A stretch of DNA of 64,000 bases. It comes from Paenibacillus catalpae (GTDB lineage: Bacteria; Bacillota; Bacilli; Paenibacillales; Paenibacillaceae). Position numbers and translations under genes: made by a program. The stretch's first letter is position 1. The number at the start of each line of letters is the position of its first letter. Shown in pieces: positions 17,062 through 26,369 of the stretch. The stretch is from NCBI RefSeq assembly GCF_900112695.1, contig NZ_FOMT01000001.1:1302001-1366000 (forward strand), written 5' to 3'. A model generated the notes under the pieces. It was not told where the DNA came from. It searched no databases and saw only the letters and a list, made by a program, of their open reading frames with translations.

Positions 17062-20000
17062 TGGATCCCGTCCTTTCTTGGCGTGCTTGGCGTCCATTCG
17101 CTGACCGAAGGCTCCGTACTGCCCGTTGGAGAAGTGATTTGTTGGAAATTCAAGGTATATAAATTCCGCCAGAGGTCAACGGCCATGGATGCTGCGACCA
17201 ACCCTCTCTGCGTAACTAAATGACTTCCCGCTGGCGTGTATATATCCAGATAGTACTGATCCGCGTCATAACCATTTCCATACTGGCTAAGCACATAAAT
17301 ATGGCCTTGAATTTCTACGCTCATGGCGAGATAATTCACATCCTGAGCAGTGTCGTGATTCACCAGGTTAATCCAATACGGATGCGCAGGATCGGTAAAA
17401 GCAGCTACCGGATGGCCGCCGCGGCTGAAGGCCTGAATTCTCCGGTTGCCTTTCTCCAATACGTACACCGTCTGATTCGGAGCGATTGCCACAAGCTCCG
17501 GCTGCTGCAGCAATCCCTCCCTCGTGCCTGGCCCAAGCGTGATCATTGCCCATGGAGCTTGATCATCCGGCTGGCTGCTGGAAGGAATTCGCAGGATCTG
17601 CATGACGGGGTACGCGGGATTGACGGCAACAACATACCCATTGGAATGGTACGCCATGGATGCGGGGAGCAGATTGAAGCGTCCCCAGCTCTCTCCAGAG
17701 GATAGGTCGAATTCCCGATCCGGACTGTTCTGCGGTACCGAAGGGTCATTGATCGGCTTGATCCGCCTGAGATGATAACCATTCGTTGAATCTCCGGTTG
17801 GATCGAGGTAAAAGTACTCGGCAGCTCCGCTTTCCGCTCCTAACTGGGGATAAGCGAGCAGCGGTGCTTTATTATAGCCTTTAGGTGTATTCATCACGCC
17901 TGCATTCGGATTGGGGCCATATGCGATATTTTTGAAAGCGAATAGCTGCAGGTTGTCTCCGTTGTCTCCATCGATTGGGGGGATATTCATGCCTGATGCT
18001 TGCCAGGCATAACCCAGCAGTCCCATATTGGAATTCAGCGTCAACCCTGCCAGACTCTCCAGCACATGTCCGCTCCCTCCCGTTCCAAGGTTTTCAGCTG
18101 TTTCGGATGGAGCCTCGGCTGTATGCTGCCACGTATATTGGCAATCCTGTTGAACTAACAGCTGACTATGCTGATAAGTCGTCTGTTCATTGAGCGGGTA
18201 CAGCATTTGCTTAACGTTTACGGTGGCGATCAATTGTTCTTTGCCTGGCGTAAGCAGATTATCGAGCTGTTCGGATTTTCCTCCGCCGACAAGCCATCCT
18301 TCCTTGGAATACACGGCTGCCAGGAAAATCACTTTGCCGCCGACCGGAACGTCCTTTAGCTCAAACGATAGACTGGCTTCCTTAGGATCAAGAATTTCGC
18401 CTCTGTATGTACGGGTTGTATTGTCGCTATATTGTGCCGTAACGATATAGTAAGCGGCGGTAGCTGCAAATTCAGGCTGCTGCCCGTCGTCAGCTGCGGC
18501 AATAAGGGAGATCGATGCATCCATGGTCACGGTCAGTTCAAAATCAACCACTCGCGGAGAAGCGATAACCTCGCCAACGGTTTGGGCCAGCTGTGCAACG
18601 GTTCCCTCAAGCGCCAAAGCCTTTAATCCCCAACCTACGACTGGAATAGCTTCCTCCACCTCCTCGGCCGACAATATCGCAGCAAGCTCTGCCGCAAATT
18701 CCGATCCAGTGAGAAGCGTGGTGACAATCCGGTCTGCAAGCGAAGCGATCATGTTTTTCACGTCATTGCCTGTATTGCTGGAGTCATCAATGATATCTTT
18801 GACGATCGTATAGATGGAGTAGACCGTTGGCGCGATAAACTTGACTTTTTTGAACAGCGTGTCGAACATCTTGCTGCTCTCGGTGCCTACCGTCATGATC
18901 AAGGATACGGTCGGAATGACCAATTCCATCAGCGAAGTCGCCCCGATTCCGATCCAAGCCGCGCTTGGGTCCGCGTCCGAATGCGAGTTGCCGTTGCCTA
19001 AGCTTCCGATGGATAGACGCAGCTTGCCGATCGGATCTGCGGCAGGCAATTGGAACGAGAACAAGGAAGAAGCTTCCGTTACAGGTATGCCAAGAAATGT
19101 CCCCTCTGAACTGACGTTGCCTATGAACTTGAGCGATTTCGTTCCAAGAAGAAGCTGCTCCGCCTCTCCGAATGCCTCCATCCATTCCTTCACTTCGAGA
19201 AGGTTCTCTCCCCTAAGCAAAGCAAGCAATGCATCGCTGTTCATCTCAATGGGAGTGACGCCATCTCCCTTATAGAAAGTCGCGTAGACGGACATATGCC
19301 TGATGAACGAATTCGTCACCTTCAGATCAAGCTCGAACGAGTCGGTCAGCTTCTCCACCGCTACCGAGACGCCGTATTGAGGTCCGCCATCTTTCAGGTT
19401 ATAGTGATATCCGCCTTGATTGACGGCCTTGACTGCTGGATTCTCCTGATCTGCCTTGATGTGGCTGATTCCTGGCTGTACATTCCAACGGACACCCCGC
19501 AGCGTAGCATCGCTGTAAATCTTGCTCTTAATGCCAGCCGCAGCACCCGCGGTGAGATTCAACAGATACGGATGAAGCTCGTAGGTGTAGAACGGTTTTC
19601 CTGCCTTATCCAATACAGGTTGACCACTCTCGTCTTTTATGATTGTCGGCGTATTCCAGCCGTCCTTCAGCTGCTCGAGCATATAGACCATCTGGCGGAG
19701 CTCATCCGAATCATCCATATGATTCAATACGGTGTCCGAGTGGTCGGGCGTTAGAACCGTTATGCTTGGGTTAAGAAATAAGATGGATTTGGCCGTATCG
19801 GCAGAAGAGAATACTTTTCCGCTTGTCGAGGTGGAGATGGCTGCTGCCTTAAGTGTGGGGATGGCTTGATGATCCGGTGCACCGTAGACCCGGATTAGCT
19901 GAACCTTGGAGCTGTCATGAGGTACGGAGACGCAATAATGAGTAGGGTGACGGTCATCCGGTTCAGACAAAAAACCGCTCTCGCTCAATGAATGGATGCT

Positions 20001-20129
20001 ATGCCTGACAAGTGGGTACGATGAACCTCCTGCTCTTAAAAAAAGCGGCTCATCCTGTTCCGTTTCACCCAGAAATCGGAGATCGTAATGAACGGTAAGA
20101 TTTCTGACTGTCGGCTCTCTCAGTAACAT
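17058..20129 (-). CDS. Large protein of unknown function with C-terminal NHL-like propeller
   Basis: 1023 aa from ATG 20129 (AAAGGGG upstream). No signal peptide and not recognised as a known family. Residues 1-390 look beta-rich; about 395-540 form a hydrophobic and helical region (MELVIPTVSLIMTVG, FIAPTVYSIYTIVKDII, IPVVGWGLKALALEGTVAQL) that could insert in membranes or form a helical bundle; 545-650 is another beta domain; 720-1010 has repeats like APNQTVYVLEKGNRRIQAF that fit an NHL/beta-propeller. It forms a two-gene operon with the pentapeptide protein. The layout would suit a lysis-released toxin or adhesin-like complex, but that is speculation from layout only. Confidence 0.75.
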   Translation of the reverse strand: MLLREPTVRNLTVHYDLRFLGETEQDEPLFLRAGGSSYPLVRHSIHSLSESGFLSEPDDRHPTHYCVSVPHDSSKVQLIRVYGAPDHQAIPTLKAAAISTSTSGKVFSSADTAKSILFLNPSITVLTPDHSDTVLNHMDDSDELRQMVYMLEQLKDGWNTPTIIKDESGQPVLDKAGKPFYTYELHPYLLNLTAGAAAGIKSKIYSDATLRGVRWNVQPGISHIKADQENPAVKAVNQGGYHYNLKDGGPQYGVSVAVEKLTDSFELDLKVTNSFIRHMSVYATFYKGDGVTPIEMNSDALLALLRGENLLEVKEWMEAFGEAEQLLLGTKSLKFIGNVSSEGTFLGIPVTEASSLFSFQLPAADPIGKLRLSIGSLGNGNSHSDADPSAAWIGIGATSLMELVIPTVSLIMTVGTESSKMFDTLFKKVKFIAPTVYSIYTIVKDIIDDSSNTGNDVKNMIASLADRIVTTLLTGSEFAAELAAILSAEEVEEAIPVVGWGLKALALEGTVAQLAQTVGEVIASPRVVDFELTVTMDASISLIAAADDGQQPEFAATAAYYIVTAQYSDNTTRTYRGEILDPKEASLSFELKDVPVGGKVIFLAAVYSKEGWLVGGGKSEQLDNLLTPGKEQLIATVNVKQMLYPLNEQTTYQHSQLLVQQDCQYTWQHTAEAPSETAENLGTGGSGHVLESLAGLTLNSNMGLLGYAWQASGMNIPPIDGDNGDNLQLFAFKNIAYGPNPNAGVMNTPKGYNKAPLLAYPQLGAESGAAEYFYLDPTGDSTNGYHLRRIKPINDPSVPQNSPDREFDLSSGESWGRFNLLPASMAYHSNGYVVAVNPAYPVMQILRIPSSSQPDDQAPWAMITLGPGTREGLLQQPELVAIAPNQTVYVLEKGNRRIQAFSRGGHPVAAFTDPAHPYWINLVNHDTAQDVNYLAMSVEIQGHIYVLSQYGNGYDADQYYLDIYTPAGSHLVTQRGLVAASMAVDLWRNLYTLNFQQITSPTGSTEPSVSEWTPSTPRKDGIQ

Positions 20130-20275
20130 AAATTACCCCTTTCGAAAATAGAATAGTTGGAAACCTTATCCAGTTCCCAAGCTCATTATAGTCAATGACA
20201 GGGACATATGAAATGAGTCGCTGGAACTACGGAATTCACCTCTCTTTTCCTATGGAAATTGCAATAGAAAATGAA

Positions 20276-20305
20276 AAGAAGATCCTCATACTGCAGGATC
20301 TTCTT
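20276..20305 (-). terminator. Bidirectional-looking hairpin after SDR gene
   Basis: Perfect 11-bp stem AAGAAGATCCT / AGGATCTTCTT with an 8-base loop; A-rich on one side, T-rich (TTTT) on the other. Fifteen bases beyond the stop of the SDR at 20320. Confidence 0.75.
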
Positions 20306-20319
20306 TTTGGGTGTTAACC

Positions 20320-21291
20320 TTATACCGTTTGATAAATGTTCAGAAGATCTTCACTTATTGTCCACAGCTTTTTGGCCAAAACCGGATCAATAGCCCACGG
20401 ACGTACGCCATGCTGCAGCGTGCTGTCTGCAGGAACAATTTCCGCGATATCGCAATCTTCGCAATAAACGCCTCCTTTACCATTCAGCATCGGACTGACC
20501 GCACACCAAACGGATGTTGCTGCGCCTTGTTCGGCGGTTTTAAAGCCTCCCGATGACGTAAAGGTGCCATCTTCGTTCCGTATTACGCCCCATCCAGCCA
20601 ATTCCTCATCGCTCAGGTGTCGCGTTAGCCCCGAGAGTATGGCACCGGGATGAACCGCAAAGGCGCGCACTCCGTGTTCTCGTCCTCGTCTATCGAGCTC
20701 AACGGCAAATAACGAGCACGCAGTCTTCGACTCCCCGTAGGAGACGACTTTATCGTACGGCCTCCTGGTGAATTGAAGATCATCAAAATCAATCGGACCT
20801 GACATATGGCCGATCGACGAAAGGGCCACGACCCTTGCGTTCCCTGAGAGCTTAAGCGCGTCCCATAAACCTTCCGTCAGTTGAAAATGTCCCAGGTAAT
20901 TCGTCGCGAAATGGGTATCAAATCCCCGTGAATCTTTAATCGTAGGAGAAAAACTTACGCCTGCGTTCAAAATCAATAGATCGAGCGCGCGATTTGAACT
21001 CCGGAAAACGGCAGTGAACTCATCAATTGAAGTAGGATCCGCAAGATCAAGCTGTATTACCTCTATATTTTTCAATGGAGCGAGCAGCTCCTGTGCTACT
21101 GTGACATTACGGGCACCAACAATGACAGTAGCTCCGGCTTCGGCCAGTGCTCGCGTCGTTTCCAACCCGATGCCACTGTGCCCGCCTGTAACGATGGCCA
21201 CCTTCCCGCTAAGGTCTTGTCCGGCCAGTACTTCTTGAGCAGTCGTTTGGGATCCGAATCCTGAGTGCAACGGCTTTTGTTCAGTCATCAT
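20320..21291 (-). CDS. SDR-family NAD(P)-dependent oxidoreductase
   Basis: 323 aa; two adjacent ATGs (21291, 21288) follow AAAGGAG. TGGHSGIGLETTRALAEAG is the cofactor loop, NAGVSF at about 115, and the active site includes SSIGHMSG and YGESKTACSLFAVELD (YxxxK). It is a paralogue of the MerR-controlled SDR at 13573, sharing the unusual KPLHSGFGSQTTA N-terminus. Divergent from a TetR regulator 105 bases away, the standard arrangement for repressor and target. Substrate not known. Confidence 0.88.
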   Translation of the reverse strand: MMTEQKPLHSGFGSQTTAQEVLAGQDLSGKVAIVTGGHSGIGLETTRALAEAGATVIVGARNVTVAQELLAPLKNIEVIQLDLADPTSIDEFTAVFRSSNRALDLLILNAGVSFSPTIKDSRGFDTHFATNYLGHFQLTEGLWDALKLSGNARVVALSSIGHMSGPIDFDDLQFTRRPYDKVVSYGESKTACSLFAVELDRRGREHGVRAFAVHPGAILSGLTRHLSDEELAGWGVIRNEDGTFTSSGGFKTAEQGAATSVWCAVSPMLNGKGGVYCEDCDIAEIVPADSTLQHGVRPWAIDPVLAKKLWTISEDLLNIYQTV

Positions 21292-21320
21292 AGGGTTGTG
21301 TGCTCCTTTAAGGTTGGATT

Positions 21321-21374
21321 AGACATAAAACACTAAATGTCTATACGTCTATAATAGCCAAGTGGACAAAGTTT
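21321..21374. promoter_or_regulatory. SDR/tetR divergent control region
   Basis: For the SDR (minus): TTGTCC, 18 bases, TATAGA. An ACAAAGTTTGT palindrome overlaps the -35, and AGACAT-N10-ATGTCT (21321-21342) lies downstream of the promoter. Either dyad could be the operator of the adjacent TetR protein; sequence alone cannot choose. Confidence 0.4.
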
Positions 21375-21396
21375 GTAAAATGTATAAAATGGATAT

Positions 21397-21948
21397 ATGG
21401 ATGATAAAAAGAATTTGCATATCGTTGCCACGGCATTAGAGGTGTTCTTCAAGTACGGTTACAAACGAGTATCGATGAACGACATTGCGGAGGCTGCCGG
21501 TATTTCGCGCGCAGGACTCTATTTGTACTTCAAAAATAAGGAGGAAATATTTAACGCCGCGATTGTTCACCATGGCGACATCCTCATTGAGGAAATTAAG
21601 AAAGGACTGCTATTGCATAATACGACGGAGGAAAAAATGTTATACGCCTTTGAAGTATGGGCAATCCGTAACTTCGACGTTTCGCAGCAATCGCCGGAAT
21701 ACAAAGAAATAACGGACAGCTCATACCAATTTGCCCGGGAGGCGCTCGATACAAGTTACGCAAAGCTGGAAGCCTTGCTGGCCTCTTTGCTGGAATTATC
21801 CCCTGCCGCCTCCAATCGTATTCCTCCAATGAGATTGGCACATCTGATAACAGGCGCATTGCGCGGCTATAAATCGGTTGCCAATAGCTCGGACGAGCTT
21901 CGACATCTGATTCAGGACTTGCTCCGAATCGTCTCAGCCGGTCAATAA
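21397..21948 (+). CDS. TetR/AcrR-family transcriptional regulator
   Basis: 183 aa. N-terminal helix-turn-helix FFKYGYKRVSMNDIAEAAGISRAGLYLYFKNKEEIF (about 14-48) is standard TetR; the rest is a helical ligand-binding domain without recognised motifs. Its ribosome site is weak. Divergently transcribed from the SDR at 20320, its likely target. A terminator follows at once. Confidence 0.88.
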   Translation: MDDKKNLHIVATALEVFFKYGYKRVSMNDIAEAAGISRAGLYLYFKNKEEIFNAAIVHHGDILIEEIKKGLLLHNTTEEKMLYAFEVWAIRNFDVSQQSPEYKEITDSSYQFAREALDTSYAKLEALLASLLELSPAASNRIPPMRLAHLITGALRGYKSVANSSDELRHLIQDLLRIVSAGQ

Positions 21949-21960
21949 GGGATAAAATCA

Positions 21961-22002
21961 AATAAGAGCCGCTTCGGATGTTTTATCCAAGCGGCTCTTA
22001 TT
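21961..22002. terminator. Bidirectional terminator between tetR and TDT transporter
   Basis: Perfect 14-bp stem AATAAGAGCCGCTT / AAGCGGCTCTTATT with a 14-base loop; serves the convergent genes on both sides (stops at 21948 and 22005). Confidence 0.85.
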
Positions 22003-22004
22003 CA

Positions 22005-22988
22005 TTATCCATTAAGCAATTTACCGTTAAATAGGATCTTCAAGGTTCGAATAAAGAGAACGGCTAAAACGATACTGAGCAAAGCCAGAATGATCGCGGA
22101 AATGGCGGTTAGCAGCCAGGAATCGACGAACAGCGCGTATTTGATAGCGGCATTGCTGAGAGCGGCAATCGGAAAACCTACCGCCCACCAGGAAGCGCTG
22201 AACGGGATGGACTTTTTGAATACTTTGAAGAACAAAACAATGAATAAGAACAAACCGAAATAAAACAAAATGGAGGCAAAAGGATCAATTCTCTGCTCAA
22301 CGTTCGTATAGCCAAGAAATCCAACCTCAAACGGCGCAATCAGGATAATCATGGAGGGCGTTAATCCCGGCGGCAGAGGAGCATGATGGATCAACCTCGA
22401 TAAGATCATGGTAAAGAATGCCAATGCCACAAATCCTCCAATGGCAAGCGACAACAAATTAATTTCATGCGCCCATGGAAAAGGCATCGTCCCGCCGGCA
22501 ACCGCAATATCTATCGTCCCAACCACAGGAACCAGCCAAGCTGGAACAACGTTACCCGGCTCTTGCTTCCCGTTCAACAATCGTGAAACGAAAACAAAGC
22601 TAAGCGCTAACGTCAGGACGGTTCCGATTATCCAAATCACCTGCCCTGCCGTTTCACTGTAGCTGCCGATAACGGAGGACAATAAAAGGATAGCTATCGT
22701 AATCGTACCGAAAAAGTTCCCCATGATCGGATGCGCAAATTCAGCTTTGACTTTCTGCGGGTATAGAACCCACTTCGAAATATAGCCTATACTAAGCGCG
22801 ATAAATATTACAACGGCAACAATTCCGATGATATCAGCGATGACGGCGGAAGTTCCGAATAATATACTCGCTTCATGCCAAGCCATTGAAAGACCTGAAA
22901 TTCCCATCACTGAAGCAAATAAATTTACGGGCAAGAATTGAATAGAACCGATGCTTCTTTCTTTCTGTACGGCAGCCATGGTTTGCAT
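22005..22988 (-). CDS. TDT-family transporter (tellurite resistance/C4-dicarboxylate type)
   Basis: 327 aa with about ten hydrophobic membrane spans. The first span carries the TDT/SLAC1 signature FLPVNLFASVMGISGLSMAWHEA (about 18-40), and PFPWAHEINLLSLAIGG is another family segment. Relatives include TehA, Mae1 and sulfite exporters; anions such as sulfite or dicarboxylates are candidate substrates. Expressed from its own promoter in the gap after the LysR gene and probably activated by that regulator. Confidence 0.85.
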   Translation of the reverse strand: MQTMAAVQKERSIGSIQFLPVNLFASVMGISGLSMAWHEASILFGTSAVIADIIGIVAVVIFIALSIGYISKWVLYPQKVKAEFAHPIMGNFFGTITIAILLLSSVIGSYSETAGQVIWIIGTVLTLALSFVFVSRLLNGKQEPGNVVPAWLVPVVGTIDIAVAGGTMPFPWAHEINLLSLAIGGFVALAFFTMILSRLIHHAPLPPGLTPSMIILIAPFEVGFLGYTNVEQRIDPFASILFYFGLFLFIVLFFKVFKKSIPFSASWWAVGFPIAALSNAAIKYALFVDSWLLTAISAIILALLSIVLAVLFIRTLKILFNGKLLNG

Positions 22989-23055
22989 GGATAGTCCCCC
23001 ACTTCCTATGCTCTAATTCAGAGTGTCGTGCAATGTCGTTTGTCTCTGTAGCCTC

Positions 23056-23112
23056 ATTGTATGAAAATCAAAATGATAGATCAATGTCATTGTTTCTATG
23101 AAAATGATAGAT
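23056..23112 (-). promoter_or_regulatory. TDT transporter promoter with LysR box
   Basis: Minus strand: TTGATC (23084-23079), 17 bases, TACAAT (23061-23056), 68 bases before the transporter start. Upstream, CTATGAAAATGATAG (23096-23110) is a perfect CTAT-N7-ATAG dyad of the T-N11-A class bound by LysR proteins. AAAATGATAGAT occurs twice (23070, 23101), once over the -35, as expected for recognition and activation sites. Confidence 0.7.
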
Positions 23113-23130
23113 GGGACCAATGGTTTTGGA

Positions 23131-24051
23131 CTATTCCTCACTGTTACAAGACTCAAGCTGTGAATCTTGCTTGAGCAGCTTGACATGAGCCGTAATAAGA
23201 TCGATAAAACCACGCGCAGCCTTCCCCATATATTTATCACGGTGATACACAATGCCTACTTCTCTGCACAGGGTAGGATTTTGAATCGGAATTGGGAGCA
23301 AATCATCGTTATTGTACATTTCAAAGAGGGTTTTCGATAAAACGGTGCCGCCTGCGCCTGAACGAACGAGTCCAAACAAGGATTCGATCGTTGTTGTTTC
23401 GATTAAAGGTTGGAGGGCAAAACCAGCCCTCGAACAGGTCATATCGACTAACTGGCGGCAGCGATGGGTTTCCGGAAACATCACAATCGGCACATTCAGG
23501 ATCTCTTCGAAATTAATGGCAGGACGGTCTGCATATGGATGTTCCGGCGTTGCAACAAAATAAAATTTTTCGCGGTACAGCGGTATCGCAGAAATTCTTT
23601 CATCCTCAACAGGCAGAATCGTTATGGCCAAATCCAATTCGTTTTGCAGTACACGGTTTACGATATCCTCGACACCAAAGATTTTAATTCGGACTTTGGG
23701 ATATACGCGATGGAAATCAAGCAGTAAGGAAGAGACTAACTGGTTCAGTTCGCCGGGAAGCGCACCAATGGATAAAGTTCCGCGTTCAATCTGCTGAAGC
23801 TCTTGAATTTGTTCTTTGGCGCTTGTTAGATTGCCTATTGCCAGCTTGCTCTGTTTATACAAAATCATCCCGGCTTCGGTTATCGCTATTTTTTTTCCGA
23901 TACGGTCGAATAAAGGGACGCCTAGGTCGTCTTCCAGCGCTTTGATCTGATGACTCAAGGAAGGCTGAGTAATCCCGAGCTTTTCCGAGGCTCTTGTAAA
24001 ATGTAATTCCTCGCATGTCACGATAAAGTAATGCAATTGTCTTAACTCCAT
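23131..24051 (-). CDS. LysR-family transcriptional regulator
   Basis: 306 aa. N-terminal winged helix MELRQLHYFIVTCEELHFTRASEKLGITQPSLSHQIKALEDDLGVPLFDR (about 1-50) followed by a periplasmic-binding-like effector domain (about 90-295). AAGGAAAGAGG precedes the ATG. It is transcribed in the same direction as the transporter gene 142 bases downstream and probably activates it through the dyad at 23096-23110. Effector unknown, perhaps the transported anion. Confidence 0.9.
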   Translation of the reverse strand: MELRQLHYFIVTCEELHFTRASEKLGITQPSLSHQIKALEDDLGVPLFDRIGKKIAITEAGMILYKQSKLAIGNLTSAKEQIQELQQIERGTLSIGALPGELNQLVSSLLLDFHRVYPKVRIKIFGVEDIVNRVLQNELDLAITILPVEDERISAIPLYREKFYFVATPEHPYADRPAINFEEILNVPIVMFPETHRCRQLVDMTCSRAGFALQPLIETTTIESLFGLVRSGAGGTVLSKTLFEMYNNDDLLPIPIQNPTLCREVGIVYHRDKYMGKAARGFIDLITAHVKLLKQDSQLESCNSEE

Positions 24052-24246
24052 TTGAACGGCCTCTTTCCTTTACGGTATCTCTTCAATATAACGGGTTGCG
24101 TCGTTATCCATCAATACAGCTTTTTCTATCATGATCATAGTCATGTTAATCCAAGGCGAATAATATCCATGCGTCGATAAGATAATGGGAAAATTAGAGC
24201 TAAACAACGAAGATTGGCTTGCCTGTCCTTTCATAATCATCTGGCA

Positions 24247-24276
24247 TTGTCACGGCTATTGCTGTATTTTTATTAG
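24247..24276 (+). promoter_or_regulatory. Possible promoter for the phosphodiesterase gene
   Basis: TTGTCA, 18 bases, TATTAG, 54 bases before the ATG; the -10 is weak (4/6). GCTGTA-N10-TACAGC lies over it and might be an operator. Confidence 0.3.
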
Positions 24277-24329
24277 TACAGCTATTGTATACGGCACCTG
24301 AGGGCCGACCAGAAGAAAGGATGAATTTC

Positions 24330-26102
24330 ATGTTTAAGCTGCTCAGTAGAAGCATCCGCGACTTCCGCGCAGCGTATCCGCAGCTACTGTTATTTGAATA
24401 TTTATTCATGCTTCTTACCAGCGTCATCATTATTCCGATTATCACTCTTATTTTCAGCCGTGTTATGACGGTAATCGGTTCCGGTTCGCTTATGAATGAC
24501 GATATTGTTCAGCTAGGGTTAAACTGGCAAAGCATGCTCGGACTTACTGTAATTGCTTTGGTAGCATCGTTTGCGGTGTTCATCGAACTGTGCGTGCTCA
24601 TCATCCTCGTGCAGCAGCGATATTTCGGCAACCGAATCGCTATCGCGGACGCATTATTGACCGCTCTGCGTCAAGCGCCCAGTTTATTGGGCTTCGGCAC
24701 CATACAGCTGCTTGTCATGCTGCTCGTACTGATCCCGTTTGTTGACTCGCCAATGTCGGAATCTTTCTACGCCTTGTTTAACGTACCGATTGTTCTAGAG
24801 CGCAGCGTCATGCACCTCTCGATCGTCATGTCCGGTGTTTATTTGCTTATATTGGCATCAGCGATCTACTTGGTGCTGCGGTGGATCTTTGTGCTTCATT
24901 ATATTGTTCTGGAAGGCAAGACCATTGGCTCTGCCATCCGAAGCAGTCTTGCGTTGACACGAGGCAAGTACCTGAAGGTTCTTTTCTCCCTGTTCCTGAT
25001 TAACGCTTTAGTCATCGGCACGGGTTTTGCGGCCCTCTCGTCATTGTCCTTCTTCCCCTACTGGCTTAATCATAACGTGCTGAAGGCGTTCACCGAGCAC
25101 TATTCCTTGACGCTATCCACTATTCTTACATACATGCTGACGCTTGCGATCATGCCGCTTAACATCATCGTGCTGACTCGGTTGTTCTATGTGCTGAAAC
25201 GGGAAAAAGGACAGCAGCTTCAGGATCACTTGCTCCTGCACCGCAGTGCCCTGGGACGTTTGGAAGACAGGTTGTCGGATGTTGTAAAAAGGTTCTCGCA
25301 TAAACGGGCGTTATTCGCCGCATTAGCGATTGTGTATGTAAGCCTGGCGTTATTCGTCGGTTTAAAAGCGAGCAGCCATCTGGTCTACGCCAAATGGAGC
25401 GTGCTCATCTCGGCGCATCGCGGCGATACGGAGAACGCCCCTGAAAATTCGCTGCCATCTATACTGGGGGCAATCGACAAGGGCATCCAATCCGTCGAGA
25501 TTGATGTTCAATTGACCAAAGACAATGTAGCCATACTGAATCACGATGCTACGCTTAAACGAATGGCCGGCATGAATTCTCCTGTTACTGACTTGACTTA
25601 TGCTCAAGTAAGCAAGCTTTTGATAGGGCATGACGCAGCCGGAGCACCGATACCCTTCGCGACGCTCGAAGAAGTATTAGCCGAGGCAAAGGGACGGATC
25701 AAGCTGCTGATCGATCTGAAGCCGCACGGACCGAGCGGACCGCTCGTACGGGAAGTTGTTCGATTGATCGAATCTTTCGAAATGGAAGATGAAGTGTATA
25801 TTCAATCGTTTGACAGCAACACGCTGCGGCAAATTCGCGAGTTGTCCCCGGATATCCGAATCGGTCAGATCATGTATTTCGCTGTTGGCAATTTATCATC
25901 GCTGGACGTAGACTTCTATACGGTCGAGCAGGTCATGGTGACGAAGCAGCTCGTAGACCGGGCACATGCCTCCGGACGGGAAGTATGGGTGTGGACGGTG
26001 AACGGGCGGCACGATTTGAAGGAAATGCTTAAATACCAAGTCGACGGCCTGATTACCGATACTCCGGTTCTGGCGCAATCCATGATTGGACTCGATTTGT
26101 AA
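24330..26102 (+). CDS. Membrane glycerophosphodiester phosphodiesterase
   Basis: 590 aa from ATG 24330 (AAAGG nine bases upstream; earlier in-frame starts lack spacing). Residues 1-340 are the GPDPase membrane domain with about six or seven spans; residues 350-590 are the GDPD catalytic TIM barrel, outside the last span. Metal and catalytic residues are intact: ISAHRGDTENAPENS (His, Arg, Glu, Asn), EIDVQLTKDNVAILNHD (Glu, Asp, catalytic His) and LLIDLKP. It hydrolyses glycerophosphodiesters from lipids or teichoic acid to glycerol-3-phosphate and an alcohol. Monocistronic, followed by a terminator. Confidence 0.92.
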   Translation: MFKLLSRSIRDFRAAYPQLLLFEYLFMLLTSVIIIPIITLIFSRVMTVIGSGSLMNDDIVQLGLNWQSMLGLTVIALVASFAVFIELCVLIILVQQRYFGNRIAIADALLTALRQAPSLLGFGTIQLLVMLLVLIPFVDSPMSESFYALFNVPIVLERSVMHLSIVMSGVYLLILASAIYLVLRWIFVLHYIVLEGKTIGSAIRSSLALTRGKYLKVLFSLFLINALVIGTGFAALSSLSFFPYWLNHNVLKAFTEHYSLTLSTILTYMLTLAIMPLNIIVLTRLFYVLKREKGQQLQDHLLLHRSALGRLEDRLSDVVKRFSHKRALFAALAIVYVSLALFVGLKASSHLVYAKWSVLISAHRGDTENAPENSLPSILGAIDKGIQSVEIDVQLTKDNVAILNHDATLKRMAGMNSPVTDLTYAQVSKLLIGHDAAGAPIPFATLEEVLAEAKGRIKLLIDLKPHGPSGPLVREVVRLIESFEMEDEVYIQSFDSNTLRQIRELSPDIRIGQIMYFAVGNLSSLDVDFYTVEQVMVTKQLVDRAHASGREVWVWTVNGRHDLKEMLKYQVDGLITDTPVLAQSMIGLDL

Positions 26103-26121
26103 CCTGTTGCAACAACAAAGC

Positions 26122-26166
26122 CGGCAATGTCTCCGCCTCATGGCATGCGACATTGCCGTCTTTTCT
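26122..26166 (+). terminator. Terminator after the phosphodiesterase gene
   Basis: Perfect stem CGGCAATGTC / GACATTGCCG (26122-26131 and 26149-26158) followed by TCTTTTCT; also separates the convergent ger operon. Confidence 0.8.
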
Positions 26167-26168
26167 GA

Positions 26169-26369
26169 TTAAAATATGCTCTCAATCATCCAGCTGATTG
26201 CTTTGTTCAGATCAAGCGGATGATCGACTTCGATGCTTACCCATAGCACGAAGCCCGTACAAGTGATGATGGCGAAAGTCCAAACCTCTCTCCGGTGCAA
26301 TCGCAGTTCTCGCATGATTATGAATCCTGCAGCTAAGAAGACAATAAACGCCCCCAAGAGTCCAATCAC
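26169..26369 (-). CDS. Small two-TM protein of the ger operon
   Basis: 66 aa from GTG 26369 (AAAGGA close upstream), overlapping the end of gerB by four bases. Two membrane segments (LLGAFIVFLAAGFIIM and WTFAIITCTGFVLWVSI) joined by a basic loop RELRLHRREV, then a short outer tail. The position and topology match the small 2TM proteins (GerKD type) known from ger operons of Bacillus, which modulate germinant-receptor activity. Confidence 0.75.
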   Translation of the reverse strand: MIGLLGAFIVFLAAGFIIMRELRLHRREVWTFAIITCTGFVLWVSIEVDHPLDLNKAISWMIESIF

